Below are positions 16,419 to 25,585 of a stretch of DNA of 46,725 nt, in pieces. Position numbers and translations under genes: made by a program. The stretch is from Paucidesulfovibrio sp036541255 (GTDB lineage: Bacteria; Desulfobacterota; Desulfovibrionia; Desulfovibrionales; Desulfovibrionaceae). The stretch spans positions 1 to 46,725 of the forward strand of contig JAZHDD010000062.1 of the NCBI GenBank assembly GCA_036541255.1, in the 5' to 3' direction. The notes beneath the pieces are model-generated. The model was not told where the DNA came from. It did not search any database and saw only the letters and a list, made by a program, of their open reading frames with translations. The stretch's first letter is position 1. Each line of letters starts with the position of its first letter.

Positions 16419-17672
16419 ATGCAGGACAAGAGTGGTTGGGATTGGGATCCCGGAAAACGGGTCGTTTTGGATACGGCCAAGTGTTCCGAAGGGGTCCAAT
16501 GGATGGAAGAGTTGCATGTCAGTCCCGATGGAGAGACCGCCGCGGCTGTCTGCTGCACCGATGCGGCTGAGTTCGGGCTCTGCGTCAACGGCGATCTCGG
16601 CGAAGATCGTTACGAAAAGGCAATCTGTCCGATGTTTTCCCCTGACGGTCAATACACCGTCATGGTCTCTCAGGATATGGAATGGTTTCTTTCCGTGGAC
16701 CGCGAGCTGTGGCCCGAAGGGCAGGGCTTCATCTGGAACACGCTGTTCCAGAACGGCAAGATCGCTGTAAGTGTTGTGCAGGACATGCAGTACGGCATGT
16801 GCGTGAACGGTGAAACCTGGGAAAACCTGTTCGACAACGCGAACAATTTCGCGTTCGGTTCGGATGGCGTTTCCTCTGCGGCCGCGGTTCAGGTCGAGCC
16901 CTTGGGGCAGGCTGAAATCTTCAAGTTCCAGTCCGGCATTTTCTCCGTGGCCGTGAACGGCGAAGCCTGGGATGAAAAGTTCGTCAACGTCTACACTCCG
17001 GTGTTCAGCGACGACTGCGCCAGCGTGGCCTGCCAGGTCCGCCGCAGCCTCTACGATTACACCATTGCCGTGGACGGCAAGGTTTGGGCCAAGAATTACA
17101 ACTGTGTCTGGGAGCCCGTGTTCCAGCCCGGCACCAAGGACGTTTACGCCCCGGTGCGCATCGCGGGCAAATGGGGCATGGCCCGCAACGCCGAGCTGGT
17201 TTGGGACGCCAAGTTCACCCAGCTCTGGCAGCCCCAGTTCTCGGCTGACGGCAAGAATCTCTTCGCCATCGGCGCCACGGGTTACGGTGAATTCACCGTG
17301 GTCAAAAACAAGGCCCCCTGGTCGCTGACCTTCCCGGTGGTTCTGGACATGGTCGTCTGCCCCTGCGGCGAAACCGCCGCCGCCACCGCCAAGACCAAGA
17401 GCGGCTTCTACCGCATGGTCGTGGACGGCAAGGCCTGGGACGGAGAATACGACATGCTCTACCCGGCGGTGTTCAGCCCCGACGGTGAGAAGGTCGCCTG
17501 CCTGGCCGAAAAGAACGGCAAGCAGATGATCCTGGTCAATGGCAAGCCCTGCGGGGAATCCTTTGATCGCGCATTCACGCCCGTGTTCAGCCCGGATTCC
17601 ACCAAGATTTTGGTCAAGGGCGTTCAGGGAACCGAATACAGCCGGAGCGTCCTTGACGCGGGCGGCTTTTAA
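16419..17672 (+). CDS. tmcD: TmcD, tryptophan-rich beta-propeller-like subunit of the Tmc complex
   Basis: 417-aa protein without signal peptide or membrane helix. It consists of repeated units of about 45 residues, each with a V-N/D-G-x-x-W segment and an F-S-P/D-D-G-style turn (for example near residues 72-90, 160-175, 215-235, 355-380), as expected for a WD40-like propeller. That is how TmcD of Desulfovibrio is described. The ATG is preceded by GGAGG, and the gene is the first of four tmc genes, 15 bp before tmcC. Its role in the complex is not known; it is probably a cytoplasmic scaffold or interaction subunit. Confidence 0.87.
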   Translation: MQDKSGWDWDPGKRVVLDTAKCSEGVQWMEELHVSPDGETAAAVCCTDAAEFGLCVNGDLGEDRYEKAICPMFSPDGQYTVMVSQDMEWFLSVDRELWPEGQGFIWNTLFQNGKIAVSVVQDMQYGMCVNGETWENLFDNANNFAFGSDGVSSAAAVQVEPLGQAEIFKFQSGIFSVAVNGEAWDEKFVNVYTPVFSDDCASVACQVRRSLYDYTIAVDGKVWAKNYNCVWEPVFQPGTKDVYAPVRIAGKWGMARNAELVWDAKFTQLWQPQFSADGKNLFAIGATGYGEFTVVKNKAPWSLTFPVVLDMVVCPCGETAAATAKTKSGFYRMVVDGKAWDGEYDMLYPAVFSPDGEKVACLAEKNGKQMILVNGKPCGESFDRAFTPVFSPDSTKILVKGVQGTEYSRSVLDAGGF

Positions 17673-17687
17673 CCAAAAGGGGTAACC

Positions 17688-18350
17688 ATGCACGATATCT
17701 ATAATTTCGTCGTCGGCCCCCTGGCCTGGTTCGGATGGGCCGTTTTCCTGCTCGGCTCCGCTTATAAACTCGTCTACATGTACAACAAGTTCCAGACCAA
17801 GGACAAAAGCTCCGCGGCGTACATGAGCTGGTATTTCGGCCTGCGTTCCATCCTGGCCTGGATGATCCCGTTCAACGCCCTGGGGTGGAAGAACAACCCC
17901 CTGGTCACCATCGTGACCTTCGTGTTCCACATCTGCCTCATCATGCTGCCGATCTTCCTCAGCGCGCATGCCACGCTCTGGCAGGATTTCTTCGGCATCA
18001 CCTTCTTCTGGACCCTGCCCGATCAGATCGCGGACTACATGACCCTGGTCGTGATTGCGGGCGGCATCTTCTTTGCCGTGCGCCGCATCGCCTACCCCAG
18101 GGTGAAGTTCGTGACCGAGGCTAAGGACTGGTGGGTGCTTCTGCTGGTGGTCAGCCCCTTTGTGACGGGCTTTCTGGCCTACCATCAGATTTTCAACTAC
18201 CAGATCATGATCGTGTTGCACGTGATCACCGGCCTTGCCTGGCTGGCGCTCATCCCGTTCTCTCGCCTGGCGCACATGCTCTTCGTCTTCTTCTCCAGAG
18301 CCTACATCGGCTCCGAGTTCGGCGGCGTGCGCAAGGTCAAGGACTGGTAA
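17688..18350 (+). CDS. tmcC: TmcC, NarI-like membrane subunit of the Tmc complex
   Basis: 220-aa integral membrane protein, about five helices, paralogous to HmcE in this window. Shared landmarks are W-x-x-PF near residue 60, FHICLIMLPIFLSAH near residue 83, AVRRIAYP, SPFVTGFLAYHQ and FFSRAYIGSEFGG at the end. Conserved membrane histidines are candidate haem b ligands. It should transfer electrons across the membrane between TmcA in the periplasm and TmcB in the cytoplasm. A ribosome site AGGGG precedes the ATG. Confidence 0.93.
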   Translation: MHDIYNFVVGPLAWFGWAVFLLGSAYKLVYMYNKFQTKDKSSAAYMSWYFGLRSILAWMIPFNALGWKNNPLVTIVTFVFHICLIMLPIFLSAHATLWQDFFGITFFWTLPDQIADYMTLVVIAGGIFFAVRRIAYPRVKFVTEAKDWWVLLLVVSPFVTGFLAYHQIFNYQIMIVLHVITGLAWLALIPFSRLAHMLFVFFSRAYIGSEFGGVRKVKDW

Positions 18351-18375
18351 ACCGGGCTCAAGGAGGGTTGTTCCA

Positions 18376-19713
18376 GTGAAAGAATTCAAGTTCGATAGAA
18401 AGATCCAGGACGTGGGGCTGAGCGAAGGCATCGCGAAGCTCACCCCGGAGAAAATACAGGAAGCGTTCCTGCAATTCCTCGAGGGCGAGACCGGAGCCAA
18501 GCTCAAGGTCTACTCGGAGACTTGCGTACGTTGCGGCATGTGCTCCGAGGCCTGCCACTTCTTCGTGTCTCATGACGGCGATCCCAGCTATTCGCCCGTG
18601 GGCAAGGTCACGCAGACCATGGCCGTGCTGCTCAAGAAAAAAGGTCTGGTTGACCCGGAGTTCCTCTACAAGTGTGCACAGATTGCCTACACCGAGTGCA
18701 ACCTCTGCCGCCGCTGCATCCACTACTGCCCGCTCGGCATCGATACGGCCTACATCATGTCCATGGTGCGCCGTTTCTGTCACAAGCTGGGCGTGACCCC
18801 GCAGTACATCCAGGATACCGCCCATTCCCACTCCGCGACCTTCAACCAAATGTGGGTCAAGGATGACGAATGGCCGGACGCCCTGCTTTGGCAGGAAGAA
18901 GAGGCCCGGGACGAGTTCCCGAACCTGCGCATCCCCCTGGACAAGGTCGGCGCGGACTACATGTACTCGGTCATCGCGCCCGAGCCCAAGTTCCGCACCC
19001 AGCTGATCTATCAGGCTGCGGCCATCCTGCACGAGTCCGGCGTTGACTGGACCATGCCGAGCCTGCCCGGTTGGGACAACTCGGACATGGCCATGTATAG
19101 CGGCGACTTCGAGATGATGGGCCGGCTCAAGCGCGCTCACTTCGAGTGCGCCCAGAAACTGAAGGTCAAGAAGATCGTCATGGGCGAGTGCGGCCATGCC
19201 TTCCGCTCGGTCTACGACCAGGGCAACCGCTGGTGCGGCTGGGCCGACTATCCGGTCGAGGTCGTGCACTCCATCGAGTTCTTCGCCGAACTGCTCAAGA
19301 GCGGCAAGATCAAGATGGCCAGCAAGTTCGAAGGCCCCGTGACCATTCACGACCCCTGCAACATCATCCGCGGCCGCGGCCTCATGGATCACCTGCGCTA
19401 CGTGGTGAGCGAAATTACCACGAGTTGTATCGAGATGACCCCCAACCGCGAGTACAACTACTGCTGTTGTGCTGGCGGCGGCGTGATCAACTGCGGCCCG
19501 CCGTTCAAGAACGTGCGCGTCAAGGGTAACAAGGCCAAGGCCGATCAGTTTAAACGCGTGAAGGATATGGGCGTGAAAACGGTCATCTCGCCATGCCACA
19601 ACTGCCACGGCGGCTTGGAAGACATCATTCATGGCTATGATTTGGACATGGAACTCAAGTTCCTGGGCGATATCATCTATGAGCACATGGTAAAGACCAA
19701 GGCCGTGGAGTAA
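18376..19713 (+). CDS. tmcB: TmcB, HdrD-like iron-sulfur subunit of the Tmc complex
   Basis: 445-aa cytoplasmic protein starting at a GTG with AGGAGGG upstream (VKEFKFDRK). Two ferredoxin motifs: C50/53/56/60 and C108/111/114/118 followed by Pro. The C-terminal half has CCG-like cysteine sites (HDPCNIIRG, a triple Cys in YNYCCCAGGG, and SPCHNCHGG). The general architecture equals HmcF (372-1772), with which it shares long stretches such as EMTPNRE. It is preceded by tmcC after 25 bp. In the Tmc complex it would exchange electrons with a cytoplasmic partner. An upstream extension of the open frame is out of frame with tmcC and was rejected. Confidence 0.94.
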   Translation: MKEFKFDRKIQDVGLSEGIAKLTPEKIQEAFLQFLEGETGAKLKVYSETCVRCGMCSEACHFFVSHDGDPSYSPVGKVTQTMAVLLKKKGLVDPEFLYKCAQIAYTECNLCRRCIHYCPLGIDTAYIMSMVRRFCHKLGVTPQYIQDTAHSHSATFNQMWVKDDEWPDALLWQEEEARDEFPNLRIPLDKVGADYMYSVIAPEPKFRTQLIYQAAAILHESGVDWTMPSLPGWDNSDMAMYSGDFEMMGRLKRAHFECAQKLKVKKIVMGECGHAFRSVYDQGNRWCGWADYPVEVVHSIEFFAELLKSGKIKMASKFEGPVTIHDPCNIIRGRGLMDHLRYVVSEITTSCIEMTPNREYNYCCCAGGGVINCGPPFKNVRVKGNKAKADQFKRVKDMGVKTVISPCHNCHGGLEDIIHGYDLDMELKFLGDIIYEHMVKTKAVE

Positions 19714-19722
19714 GGAGGAGCC

Positions 19723-20181
19723 ATGAAAAAACATACGCTGACCATTGCCATTGCGCTTCTGGCCTCTCTGTTCTGCTTCCTGCCTGCGTTCTCCCAGGAC
19801 GACGTCATGATCCTGGGCGGGCCGGATTCGGATTACGGCTTTGCGCAAGGCGAACGCGCTCCGGTGACGTTCACGCATACCGTGCATATGGATCTGGAAA
19901 TGATCAACGGCGAGTGCCTGCCCTGTCACCACAGCGGCATTGAGGACGGCAAGTTCGTGGAAGGCGACCCCGTGCCTTGCGCCGACTGCCACACTCCTGA
20001 CGGCAAGGACGGCATTACGCCGCTCAAGCTCGCCTATCACAAGCAGTGCCAGGATTGCCATAACGAGGCCGGTGAAGGTCCCATCACTTGTGGCGAATGC
20101 CACATTCAGAAGGACTTCTTCGGCATGCCGCTTGGTGCTGCCGACAAGGACGCCAAGGCCGAGGGCGAGAAGGCCGAATAG
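19723..20181 (+). CDS. tmcA: TmcA, acidic tetrahaem (type II) cytochrome c3
   Basis: 152-aa exported cytochrome. A cleavable signal (MKKHTLTIAIALLASLF... ending near PAFSQ) is followed by a domain with four CxxCH sites (CLPCH, CADCH, CQDCH, CGECH) and extra His residues suited to bis-His ligation (FTHTVHMD, AYHKQ). The net charge of the mature part is acidic, which separates type II cytochrome c3 from the basic type I. It is the last tmc gene, 9 bp after tmcB, with AAGGAGGAG upstream. It should take electrons from type I cytochrome c3 and hydrogenase and feed TmcB-D. Confidence 0.95.
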   Translation: MKKHTLTIAIALLASLFCFLPAFSQDDVMILGGPDSDYGFAQGERAPVTFTHTVHMDLEMINGECLPCHHSGIEDGKFVEGDPVPCADCHTPDGKDGITPLKLAYHKQCQDCHNEAGEGPITCGECHIQKDFFGMPLGAADKDAKAEGEKAE

Positions 20182-20210
20182 CCGACCCGCATCTGAAGCC
20201 ACCTCAATGA

Positions 20211-20243
20211 AAGGGCCGCCCCAAAAGGGCGGCCCTTGTTTTT
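20211..20243 (+). terminator. Intrinsic terminator of the tmc operon
   Basis: AAGGGCCGCCC pairs perfectly with GGGCGGCCCTT across a short A-rich loop, followed by GTTTTT. It starts 30 bp after tmcA. Confidence 0.95.
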
Positions 20244-20289
20244 ATGCTCGTTTTGCCGCGCCGGAAGGCCGCGGCAAGGGAGGAGGAGG

Positions 20290-20529
20290 TTATTTCTTGG
20301 TCAGGCCGAGGAGAAAGAGCAGCACCACCGCGCCAAGCGTGGCGGTGACCAGGGAGCCGATCATGCCGCTGCCGTGCATGCCGAGCATGCCGAAGAGAAA
20401 ACCGCCGAGCAGCGCGCCCACAACGCCGACGACGAGGTTGCCGACAAGACCGAAACCGCGTCCCTTCATGATTTGGCCGGCCAGAAAACCCGCGGCCAGA
20501 CCAATGAGCAGAAACCAGATGAATCCCAT
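20290..20529 (-). CDS. GlsB/YeaQ/YmgE-family small membrane protein
   Basis: 79-aa protein of almost only hydrophobic helices and Gly turns: MGFIWFLLIGLAAGFLAGQI, then GFGLVGNLVVGVVGALLGGF, then a third helix. This is the transglycosylase-associated (GlsB/YeaQ) family, usually stress-related, of unknown biochemical function. It is downstream of hslU on the minus strand with a 45-bp gap, which fits membership of the HslUV stress operon, and GGAGG lies upstream of the ATG. Confidence 0.9.
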   Translation of the reverse strand: MGFIWFLLIGLAAGFLAGQIMKGRGFGLVGNLVVGVVGALLGGFLFGMLGMHGSGMIGSLVTATLGAVVLLFLLGLTKK

Positions 20530-20574
20530 GCTGTCCTCCTTGGCTGTGTGCCGTGCCAGGATCGGAACGGTACT

Positions 20575-21948
20575 CTAGAGGATATACCTGGAAAGGTCTC
20601 TGTCCTCAACCAACTCGGCCAGACGCTCGCGCACGTACTCCCGGTCCACCAGAACCTTTTGGCCCGACTTGTCCGGAGCGGTAAAGGAAAGGTCCGAGAG
20701 CAGCTTTTCCATGATGGTATACAGCCTGCGCGCGCCGATGTTCTCATTCTCTTCGTTGATCTGCTCAGCCGTGGCCGCCATTTCCTCAAGAGCCTCCTTG
20801 GTGAAGTCCAGGGTCACGCCCTCGGTTTCCAGAAGGGCCTTGTACTGCACGGTGAGCGCGTTTTTGGGCTCGGTGAGGATGCGGTAGAATTCTTCCTTGC
20901 CCAGGGCCTGGAGTTCTTCGCGCAAGGGGAAGCGTCCCTGGAGTTCGGGGATCAGGTCCGAGGGCTTGGCGTAATGGAATGCGCCCGCGGCGATGAACAG
21001 GATGTGGTCGGTCTTGATCATGCCGTATTTGGTGTTCACGACGCAGCCTTCCACCACGGGCAACAGGTCGCGCTGCACGCCCTCGCGCGAAACATCCGTG
21101 CCGCCGCTGTGCTCCTGGCGTGAGGCCACTTTGTCCAGCTCGTCCAGGAAGAGGATGCCGGTCTGCTCCACGCGTTCACGCGCCTGTTCGATGACCTTGT
21201 CCATGTCGATGAGCTTGTCCGATTCTTCCTGGATCAGGACTTCGTAGGCGTCTTTGACGCGCATCTTGCGGCGCCGCTTCTTGGCAGGGAACATGCGGCC
21301 CAGGGCGTCCTGCATTTGCATGCCCATGTCCTCCATGCCCGGAATGGCCATGATGCTTACGCCCGCATCGGACTGGCTGGTTACTTCCAGCTCCACCTCG
21401 CTCTCGTCAAGACGCCCGTCCCGCCACATCTTGCGAAATTTCTCGCGGGTGCCGTCGTCTACCTTGGGCGGGGCAGCCATTTCCGGCTCGGATGAAGACA
21501 TGAAGAATCCAGGGCTTTTTGCTGCCGGTCGGGAGCCGGGCAATAACAGGTCCAACAGGCGTTCTTCCGCGCTCTTTTCCGCCTTGAGCCGGACTTTTTC
21601 CAGCTCTTCCTTGCGCACCATGCTCACGCCGATCTCCATGAGGTCGCGGACCATGGACTCCACGTCGCGGCCCACATAACCGACCTCGGTGAATTTGGTG
21701 GCCTCGACCTTGAAGAACGGGCAGCCCGTGAGGGTGGCCAGCCTGCGGGCCACTTCGGTCTTGCCCACGCCCGTGGGGCCCATGAGGATGATGTTCTTGG
21801 GCGCGATTTCGTCGCGCAGCTCGGGGGCCACCTGTTGCCGCCGCCAGCGGTTGCGCATGGCGATGGCCACGATGCGTTTGGCCGCGTTTTGGCCGATGAT
21901 GTATTTATCCAGTTCCGAGACGATTTCGCGGGGGGTCAGGTTGCTCAT
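20575..21948 (-). CDS. hslU: HslU, ATPase subunit of the HslUV protease
   Basis: 457-aa AAA+ unfoldase. The N-terminus TPREIVSELDKYIIGQ, Walker A GPTGVGKTE (near residue 58), pore motif GYVG (near 91), Walker B ILFLDELDK (near 250) and the I-domain between them are all present. The C-terminus ends in YIL, the hydrophobic tail that docks in HslV. The ATG overlaps the hslV stop (ATGA), so translation is coupled. It unfolds substrates and feeds them to HslV in the cytoplasm. Confidence 0.98.
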   Translation of the reverse strand: MSNLTPREIVSELDKYIIGQNAAKRIVAIAMRNRWRRQQVAPELRDEIAPKNIILMGPTGVGKTEVARRLATLTGCPFFKVEATKFTEVGYVGRDVESMVRDLMEIGVSMVRKEELEKVRLKAEKSAEERLLDLLLPGSRPAAKSPGFFMSSSEPEMAAPPKVDDGTREKFRKMWRDGRLDESEVELEVTSQSDAGVSIMAIPGMEDMGMQMQDALGRMFPAKKRRRKMRVKDAYEVLIQEESDKLIDMDKVIEQARERVEQTGILFLDELDKVASRQEHSGGTDVSREGVQRDLLPVVEGCVVNTKYGMIKTDHILFIAAGAFHYAKPSDLIPELQGRFPLREELQALGKEEFYRILTEPKNALTVQYKALLETEGVTLDFTKEALEEMAATAEQINEENENIGARRLYTIMEKLLSDLSFTAPDKSGQKVLVDREYVRERLAELVEDRDLSRYIL

Positions 21949-22490
21949 GACGCTTTCTCTTGGGTCTGAATGATGATGTTGTCGTTGGTGAAAACGCAGA
22001 TTTCCGCAGCTATATGCATGGCTTTTTCCGCGATTTCTTTGGCCGACATGGATGTTTCGCGTGCCAGGGCGCGCGCCGCGGCCAGGGCGTAAGGACCTCC
22101 CGAACCGATGGCGGCCAAGCCGTCATCCGGCTCGATCACGTCGCCGGTGCCGCTGATGATCAGGATGTTCTCGGCGTCCGCAGCCAGAAGCATGGCTTCC
22201 AGCCGACGCAGATACTTGTCCGTGCGCCAATCCTTGGCCAATTCCACGGCGGCGCGGACCAGATTGCCGCCGTAGTTTTCCAGCTTCTTCTCGAAACGTT
22301 CGAACAGGGTGAAGGCGTCGGCGGTAGCTCCGGCAAAACCCACCGTGACCTTGTCCTTGTAGATGGTGCGTACTTTGCGTGCGCCGTGTTTCATGACGAT
22401 GGTCTGTCCGAAGGTGACCTGGCCGTCGCCGGCAACGGCAGTGCCGTTGCCGTCCTTGACTGCCAGGATGGTCGTACCTCTGAGTTCCAT
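21945..22490 (-). CDS. hslV: HslV, peptidase subunit of the HslUV protease
   Basis: 181-aa proteasome-like N-terminal nucleophile hydrolase. A five-residue propeptide (MELRG) precedes the Thr that should be the nucleophile (TTILAVKDG), followed by GDGQVTFGQTIVMK and RKVRTIYKDKVTVGFAGATADAF. Length is normal. It is the first gene of hslVU, with AGGAGACACGC upstream of the ATG. Confidence 0.97.
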   Translation of the reverse strand: MELRGTTILAVKDGNGTAVAGDGQVTFGQTIVMKHGARKVRTIYKDKVTVGFAGATADAFTLFERFEKKLENYGGNLVRAAVELAKDWRTDKYLRRLEAMLLAADAENILIISGTGDVIEPDDGLAAIGSGGPYALAAARALARETSMSAKEIAEKAMHIAAEICVFTNDNIIIQTQEKAS

Positions 22491-22543
22491 GCGTGTCTCC
22501 TCCTGCGCCGCGAACGGAACGTACGACGGCGCGTGGCTTGATT

Positions 22544-23113
22544 CTAGGTGTGGGGGCGGAGAATGGTCTCGGCTGTCTGCAGCCAGAGTTCGTAAGCGGC
22601 GTCGCCGCGTAAATACATATGGACTTCACGGACCATGCCTCGGGCCAATCCTGCATGAAGCGCGGCCAAGGCCAGGGGGGCGGCGAGTTCTTGCGGAAAC
22701 CCGTAGGCGCCGCAGGAAATGGCAGGGAAGGCCAGGGTTTGGATGTCGTGGGCCTGGGCCAGCGTCAGGCAGTTGGTGTAGGCGGACTGGAGCAGGTCGC
22801 CTTCACCGGCGTTGCCGCCGCGCCAGACCGGGCCGACCGTATGGATGACGTAAGGTTGGGAAAGGTCGAAGCCGGGAGTGAGTACGGCCTGTCCTGTGGC
22901 CACAAGTCCGTGTTTGCGGACATGGGCCCGTCCTGCCCGGAGCAGTTCCGGTCCGGCAGCGCGCTGGATGGCTCCATCCACGCCGCCTCCGCCGGAAAGG
23001 GCCGGATTGGCCGCGTTCATGATGGCCTGAACCGGGCTGAGGGTCAGGTCGCCCTGGAGCAATATCAACAGGGCGCTGTCACCGGAAGGGGGGGCTATTC
23101 TCCAGGTCCGCAT
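22544..23113 (-). CDS. Macro domain protein (probable O-acetyl-ADP-ribose deacetylase)
   Basis: 189-aa protein that is one macro domain. The markers are QGDLTLSPVQAIMNAANPALSGGGGVDGAIQRAAG (residues about 19-54), which contains the ADP-ribose-binding Asn and the GGGGVDGAI loop, and AFPAISCGAYGFPQELAA. These match the MacroD/YmdB group that removes ADP-ribose or deacetylates O-acetyl-ADP-ribose. The ribosome site is weak. It sits in a minus-strand run of genes between the exported protein and hslV, with a 53-bp gap to hslV. Confidence 0.92.
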   Translation of the reverse strand: MRTWRIAPPSGDSALLILLQGDLTLSPVQAIMNAANPALSGGGGVDGAIQRAAGPELLRAGRAHVRKHGLVATGQAVLTPGFDLSQPYVIHTVGPVWRGGNAGEGDLLQSAYTNCLTLAQAHDIQTLAFPAISCGAYGFPQELAAPLALAALHAGLARGMVREVHMYLRGDAAYELWLQTAETILRPHT

Positions 23114-23183
23114 GGCCTAGGAAATAATGCTCAATCCGGCCTTGGCAAGGGGCCGGTCCTTGAGAAAGACGGGGCGGGTCGAT

Positions 23184-23696
23184 TCAGAAGGTGACGCTGA
23201 CGCCGAACAAGGTGGAGAAATTGCCGCCGTTATCCTGGTTGTGGGGCGATTGTCCCAAGGCGGGAAAGTCATCGCCGTCACGTTCGGACCGCAGTCCGTA
23301 GGAAAATCCCATGTAGGCATTCCATGGCGTTGTGGCCGCCTGCTCTTCGTCCATGGTGTGGAAGGAGAGGATACGGAAACCGACAAAGACGTTGGCCACG
23401 CTGGAGGTGGCGTTGAGCAGCGAGGGCAGCACCTCGTGCTTGCCGTCGTCGGCCAGGATGTAGATGAGTTGGCTCTGGATGGTGAAGTCGCCGAGCAGGT
23501 CGGTGAGACTGTCGCGCAGGAAAGAGCTGCCGCCCAGGCTGGGTTCGCTTTGCTGCAAGGCAGAAGTGTCCGGAGCGGCAATATCAGCGGCATACCCCGA
23601 TTCGGAAAAAATCGGAGAGCTGTCTCTGGCTGTTGCCGTTGCCGGGATGGATAAAAATAAAACAAGGAGAAGCAGGGGGATGAATCGTTTGCTCAT
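23184..23696 (-). CDS. Small exported protein, possible outer-membrane beta-barrel
   Basis: 170 aa. A signal peptide (MSKRFIPLLLLVLFLSIPATATA) is followed by a linker and by alternating polar/non-polar strands such as FTIQSQLIYILADD and NVFVGFRILSFH. It ends with a C-terminal Phe (FSTLFGVSVTF), as in outer-membrane barrels. GAGGGAAC precedes the ATG. I do not recognise a named family. Confidence 0.6.
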   Translation of the reverse strand: MSKRFIPLLLLVLFLSIPATATARDSSPIFSESGYAADIAAPDTSALQQSEPSLGGSSFLRDSLTDLLGDFTIQSQLIYILADDGKHEVLPSLLNATSSVANVFVGFRILSFHTMDEEQAATTPWNAYMGFSYGLRSERDGDDFPALGQSPHNQDNGGNFSTLFGVSVTF

Positions 23697-23767
23697 GTTC
23701 CCTCACTTGTATCCGGGATGTCGCATATAAAAAATAATACGCCTGCTTCGCACGAAAGGCAAGGGGG

Positions 23768-25585
23768 TCAATTTTCGTCGCCGCGCACTTCCCGGATGGC
23801 GTCGGCATAGGCCTTGAAGACGGATTCCCTGTCGATGAGGCCAAGAATGGTGTTCGTGTCGTCGGGCGCGACAACGGGAATCTGGTCGTAGTCCGTGTCC
23901 ACGAATTTGAGCAGCGCGGTGTAGAGGTCGTAGTCTGGCCGCAGGTAGGCGCGCTTGGTGGCCAGATCGCGGACCACGAGCAGGTCGAACAGGGTGCGTT
24001 CGAAGATGACCTTGCGCGCATTGGAGAGCGAAAGCAAGCCGGTATAGTCGCCGGCGGCGTTGCGCACAGGGAAGACTAGCTGGTTGGTGTTGGCGATGAT
24101 GTCCGTGAGCGCCTTGAGTGTGGTGCACTCTTCGAGAGTGACCACCAGCCGGGGCTTGTAGTGCTCCTCGACCTTGAGGTCTTCCAGGATGTTGATGGTG
24201 GCGTCCACCACATGCGCCGGGGAATCGAATTTGTTGTCCACCTGATTTTCGTACAGGGAGAACTTGTGGCCGAGCACGATGCACAGGGCCGAGGCCAGCA
24301 TCAGCGGTGCCAGCAGGCCATAACCCTGGGTCAGTTCCGTGACCATGATCAGCGGGCCGATGGGTGCGTTGGCAACGCCTGCGAAAAAGGCGGCCATGCC
24401 CACGAGCACGTAGCCGCCGGGTTCACGTGCGATGTCCGGGTAGAAACGGTGCGCCAACTGGCCCACGAGGCCGCCGGTCATGCCGCCCACGAACAGGGCC
24501 GGGGCGAACATGCCGCCGCTCATGCCCGAGCCGATGGTCACGGAGGTGGCGATGGTCTTGCCTATGATGATGGTCAGCATCATGCCCACGGTCATCTGGC
24601 CCATGATCGCGCCTTCAAGCCAGCCGTAGCCGCCCGAAAGCACCTGCGGGTAGTACATGCCCATGATGCCCATGAGCAGTCCGCCCAGGGACGTGGCCCA
24701 CATCAGTCCCAGCTTTTCCTTGATGCGCCAGAACACCGAGTATTTCACGAAATAGAAGGTCCGCACGTAGAGCCAGCCCGTAAAGGCGCAGGCCGCGGCC
24801 AGGAGGGCGTAGAAAAACAGCTCGCGGATGTCGTGGAAGGAGAAGTGCGGAATGCCGAAAATCGGTTCGGTGCCGTAGAAGAGCGTGAACAGCGAATAGG
24901 CCACTACCGAGGAAAGCACGGCGGGCAGCACGGCCTCGGCCTCGAAATCCTCGCGGTAGATGACCTCGATGGCCGTGAGTGCACCGCCCAGGGGCGCGCG
25001 GAAGATGGCGCCCAACCCCCCGGCCGCGCCGGAGAGCAGCAGGATGCGTCGTTCCTTGACTGTCAGCTTGAGCTTCTGGGCCAGCCAGGAGCCCACGCCC
25101 GCCCCGATCTGGGAAATGGGGCCTTCGCGCCCCGCGCTGCCGCCCGCGGCAATGGTACCTACTGCGGTGATGCCCTTGATGAGCCAAGCCCGGCCCCGGA
25201 TCACGCCGCCTTGTTCATGGAAGGATTTGATCATGGCGTCGGTACCGTCGGTGCCGGCGTTGACGGTCTCGGGAATGTAGCGCTTCACGAGCCAACCTGT
25301 GAGCAAACCCACCAGGGTGGTGGCCACCGGGATGACCCAGGGGCGGTACTGCCCGGCAGCGCCATGGAAGATTTCTTCGCCTGCCGGCGCAGGCAGGGTC
25401 AGCCCTGCGAGTTTATGTTGGATGATGAATTTACCGAATTCCACTGCGCCGAAAAAAAGCACGGCGGCAAGGCCGGAGAAGATGCCCACGACCACGCCGA
25501 GCAACAGCCAGCGCACCGAGCTGACATGACGGTAGGTACGCAGGAAATCGCGCCAGGGCCTGAGCATGCGGAGCAGGGGATTCAC
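23768..25585 (-). CDS. ClC-type chloride channel/antiporter with C-terminal CBS pair
   Basis: 605-aa membrane protein. The ClC signatures are GSAGREGP (gating glutamate near residue 154), GSGMSGGMFAPALFVGG (the GxFxP selectivity motif) and about 10-12 hydrophobic helices to about residue 440. Two CBS-like domains follow (about 460-605), a place for nucleotide regulation. I chose the GTG at 25583-25585, which overlaps the ribF stop (GTGA) and has GAGAGAGGG upstream; an internal ATG six codons later lacks a ribosome site. It may export or exchange chloride or fluoride, but the gating Glu fits a Cl-/H+ exchanger better than a fluoride-specific ClC. Confidence 0.92.
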   Translation of the reverse strand: MNPLLRMLRPWRDFLRTYRHVSSVRWLLLGVVVGIFSGLAAVLFFGAVEFGKFIIQHKLAGLTLPAPAGEEIFHGAAGQYRPWVIPVATTLVGLLTGWLVKRYIPETVNAGTDGTDAMIKSFHEQGGVIRGRAWLIKGITAVGTIAAGGSAGREGPISQIGAGVGSWLAQKLKLTVKERRILLLSGAAGGLGAIFRAPLGGALTAIEVIYREDFEAEAVLPAVLSSVVAYSLFTLFYGTEPIFGIPHFSFHDIRELFFYALLAAACAFTGWLYVRTFYFVKYSVFWRIKEKLGLMWATSLGGLLMGIMGMYYPQVLSGGYGWLEGAIMGQMTVGMMLTIIIGKTIATSVTIGSGMSGGMFAPALFVGGMTGGLVGQLAHRFYPDIAREPGGYVLVGMAAFFAGVANAPIGPLIMVTELTQGYGLLAPLMLASALCIVLGHKFSLYENQVDNKFDSPAHVVDATINILEDLKVEEHYKPRLVVTLEECTTLKALTDIIANTNQLVFPVRNAAGDYTGLLSLSNARKVIFERTLFDLLVVRDLATKRAYLRPDYDLYTALLKFVDTDYDQIPVVAPDDTNTILGLIDRESVFKAYADAIREVRGDEN

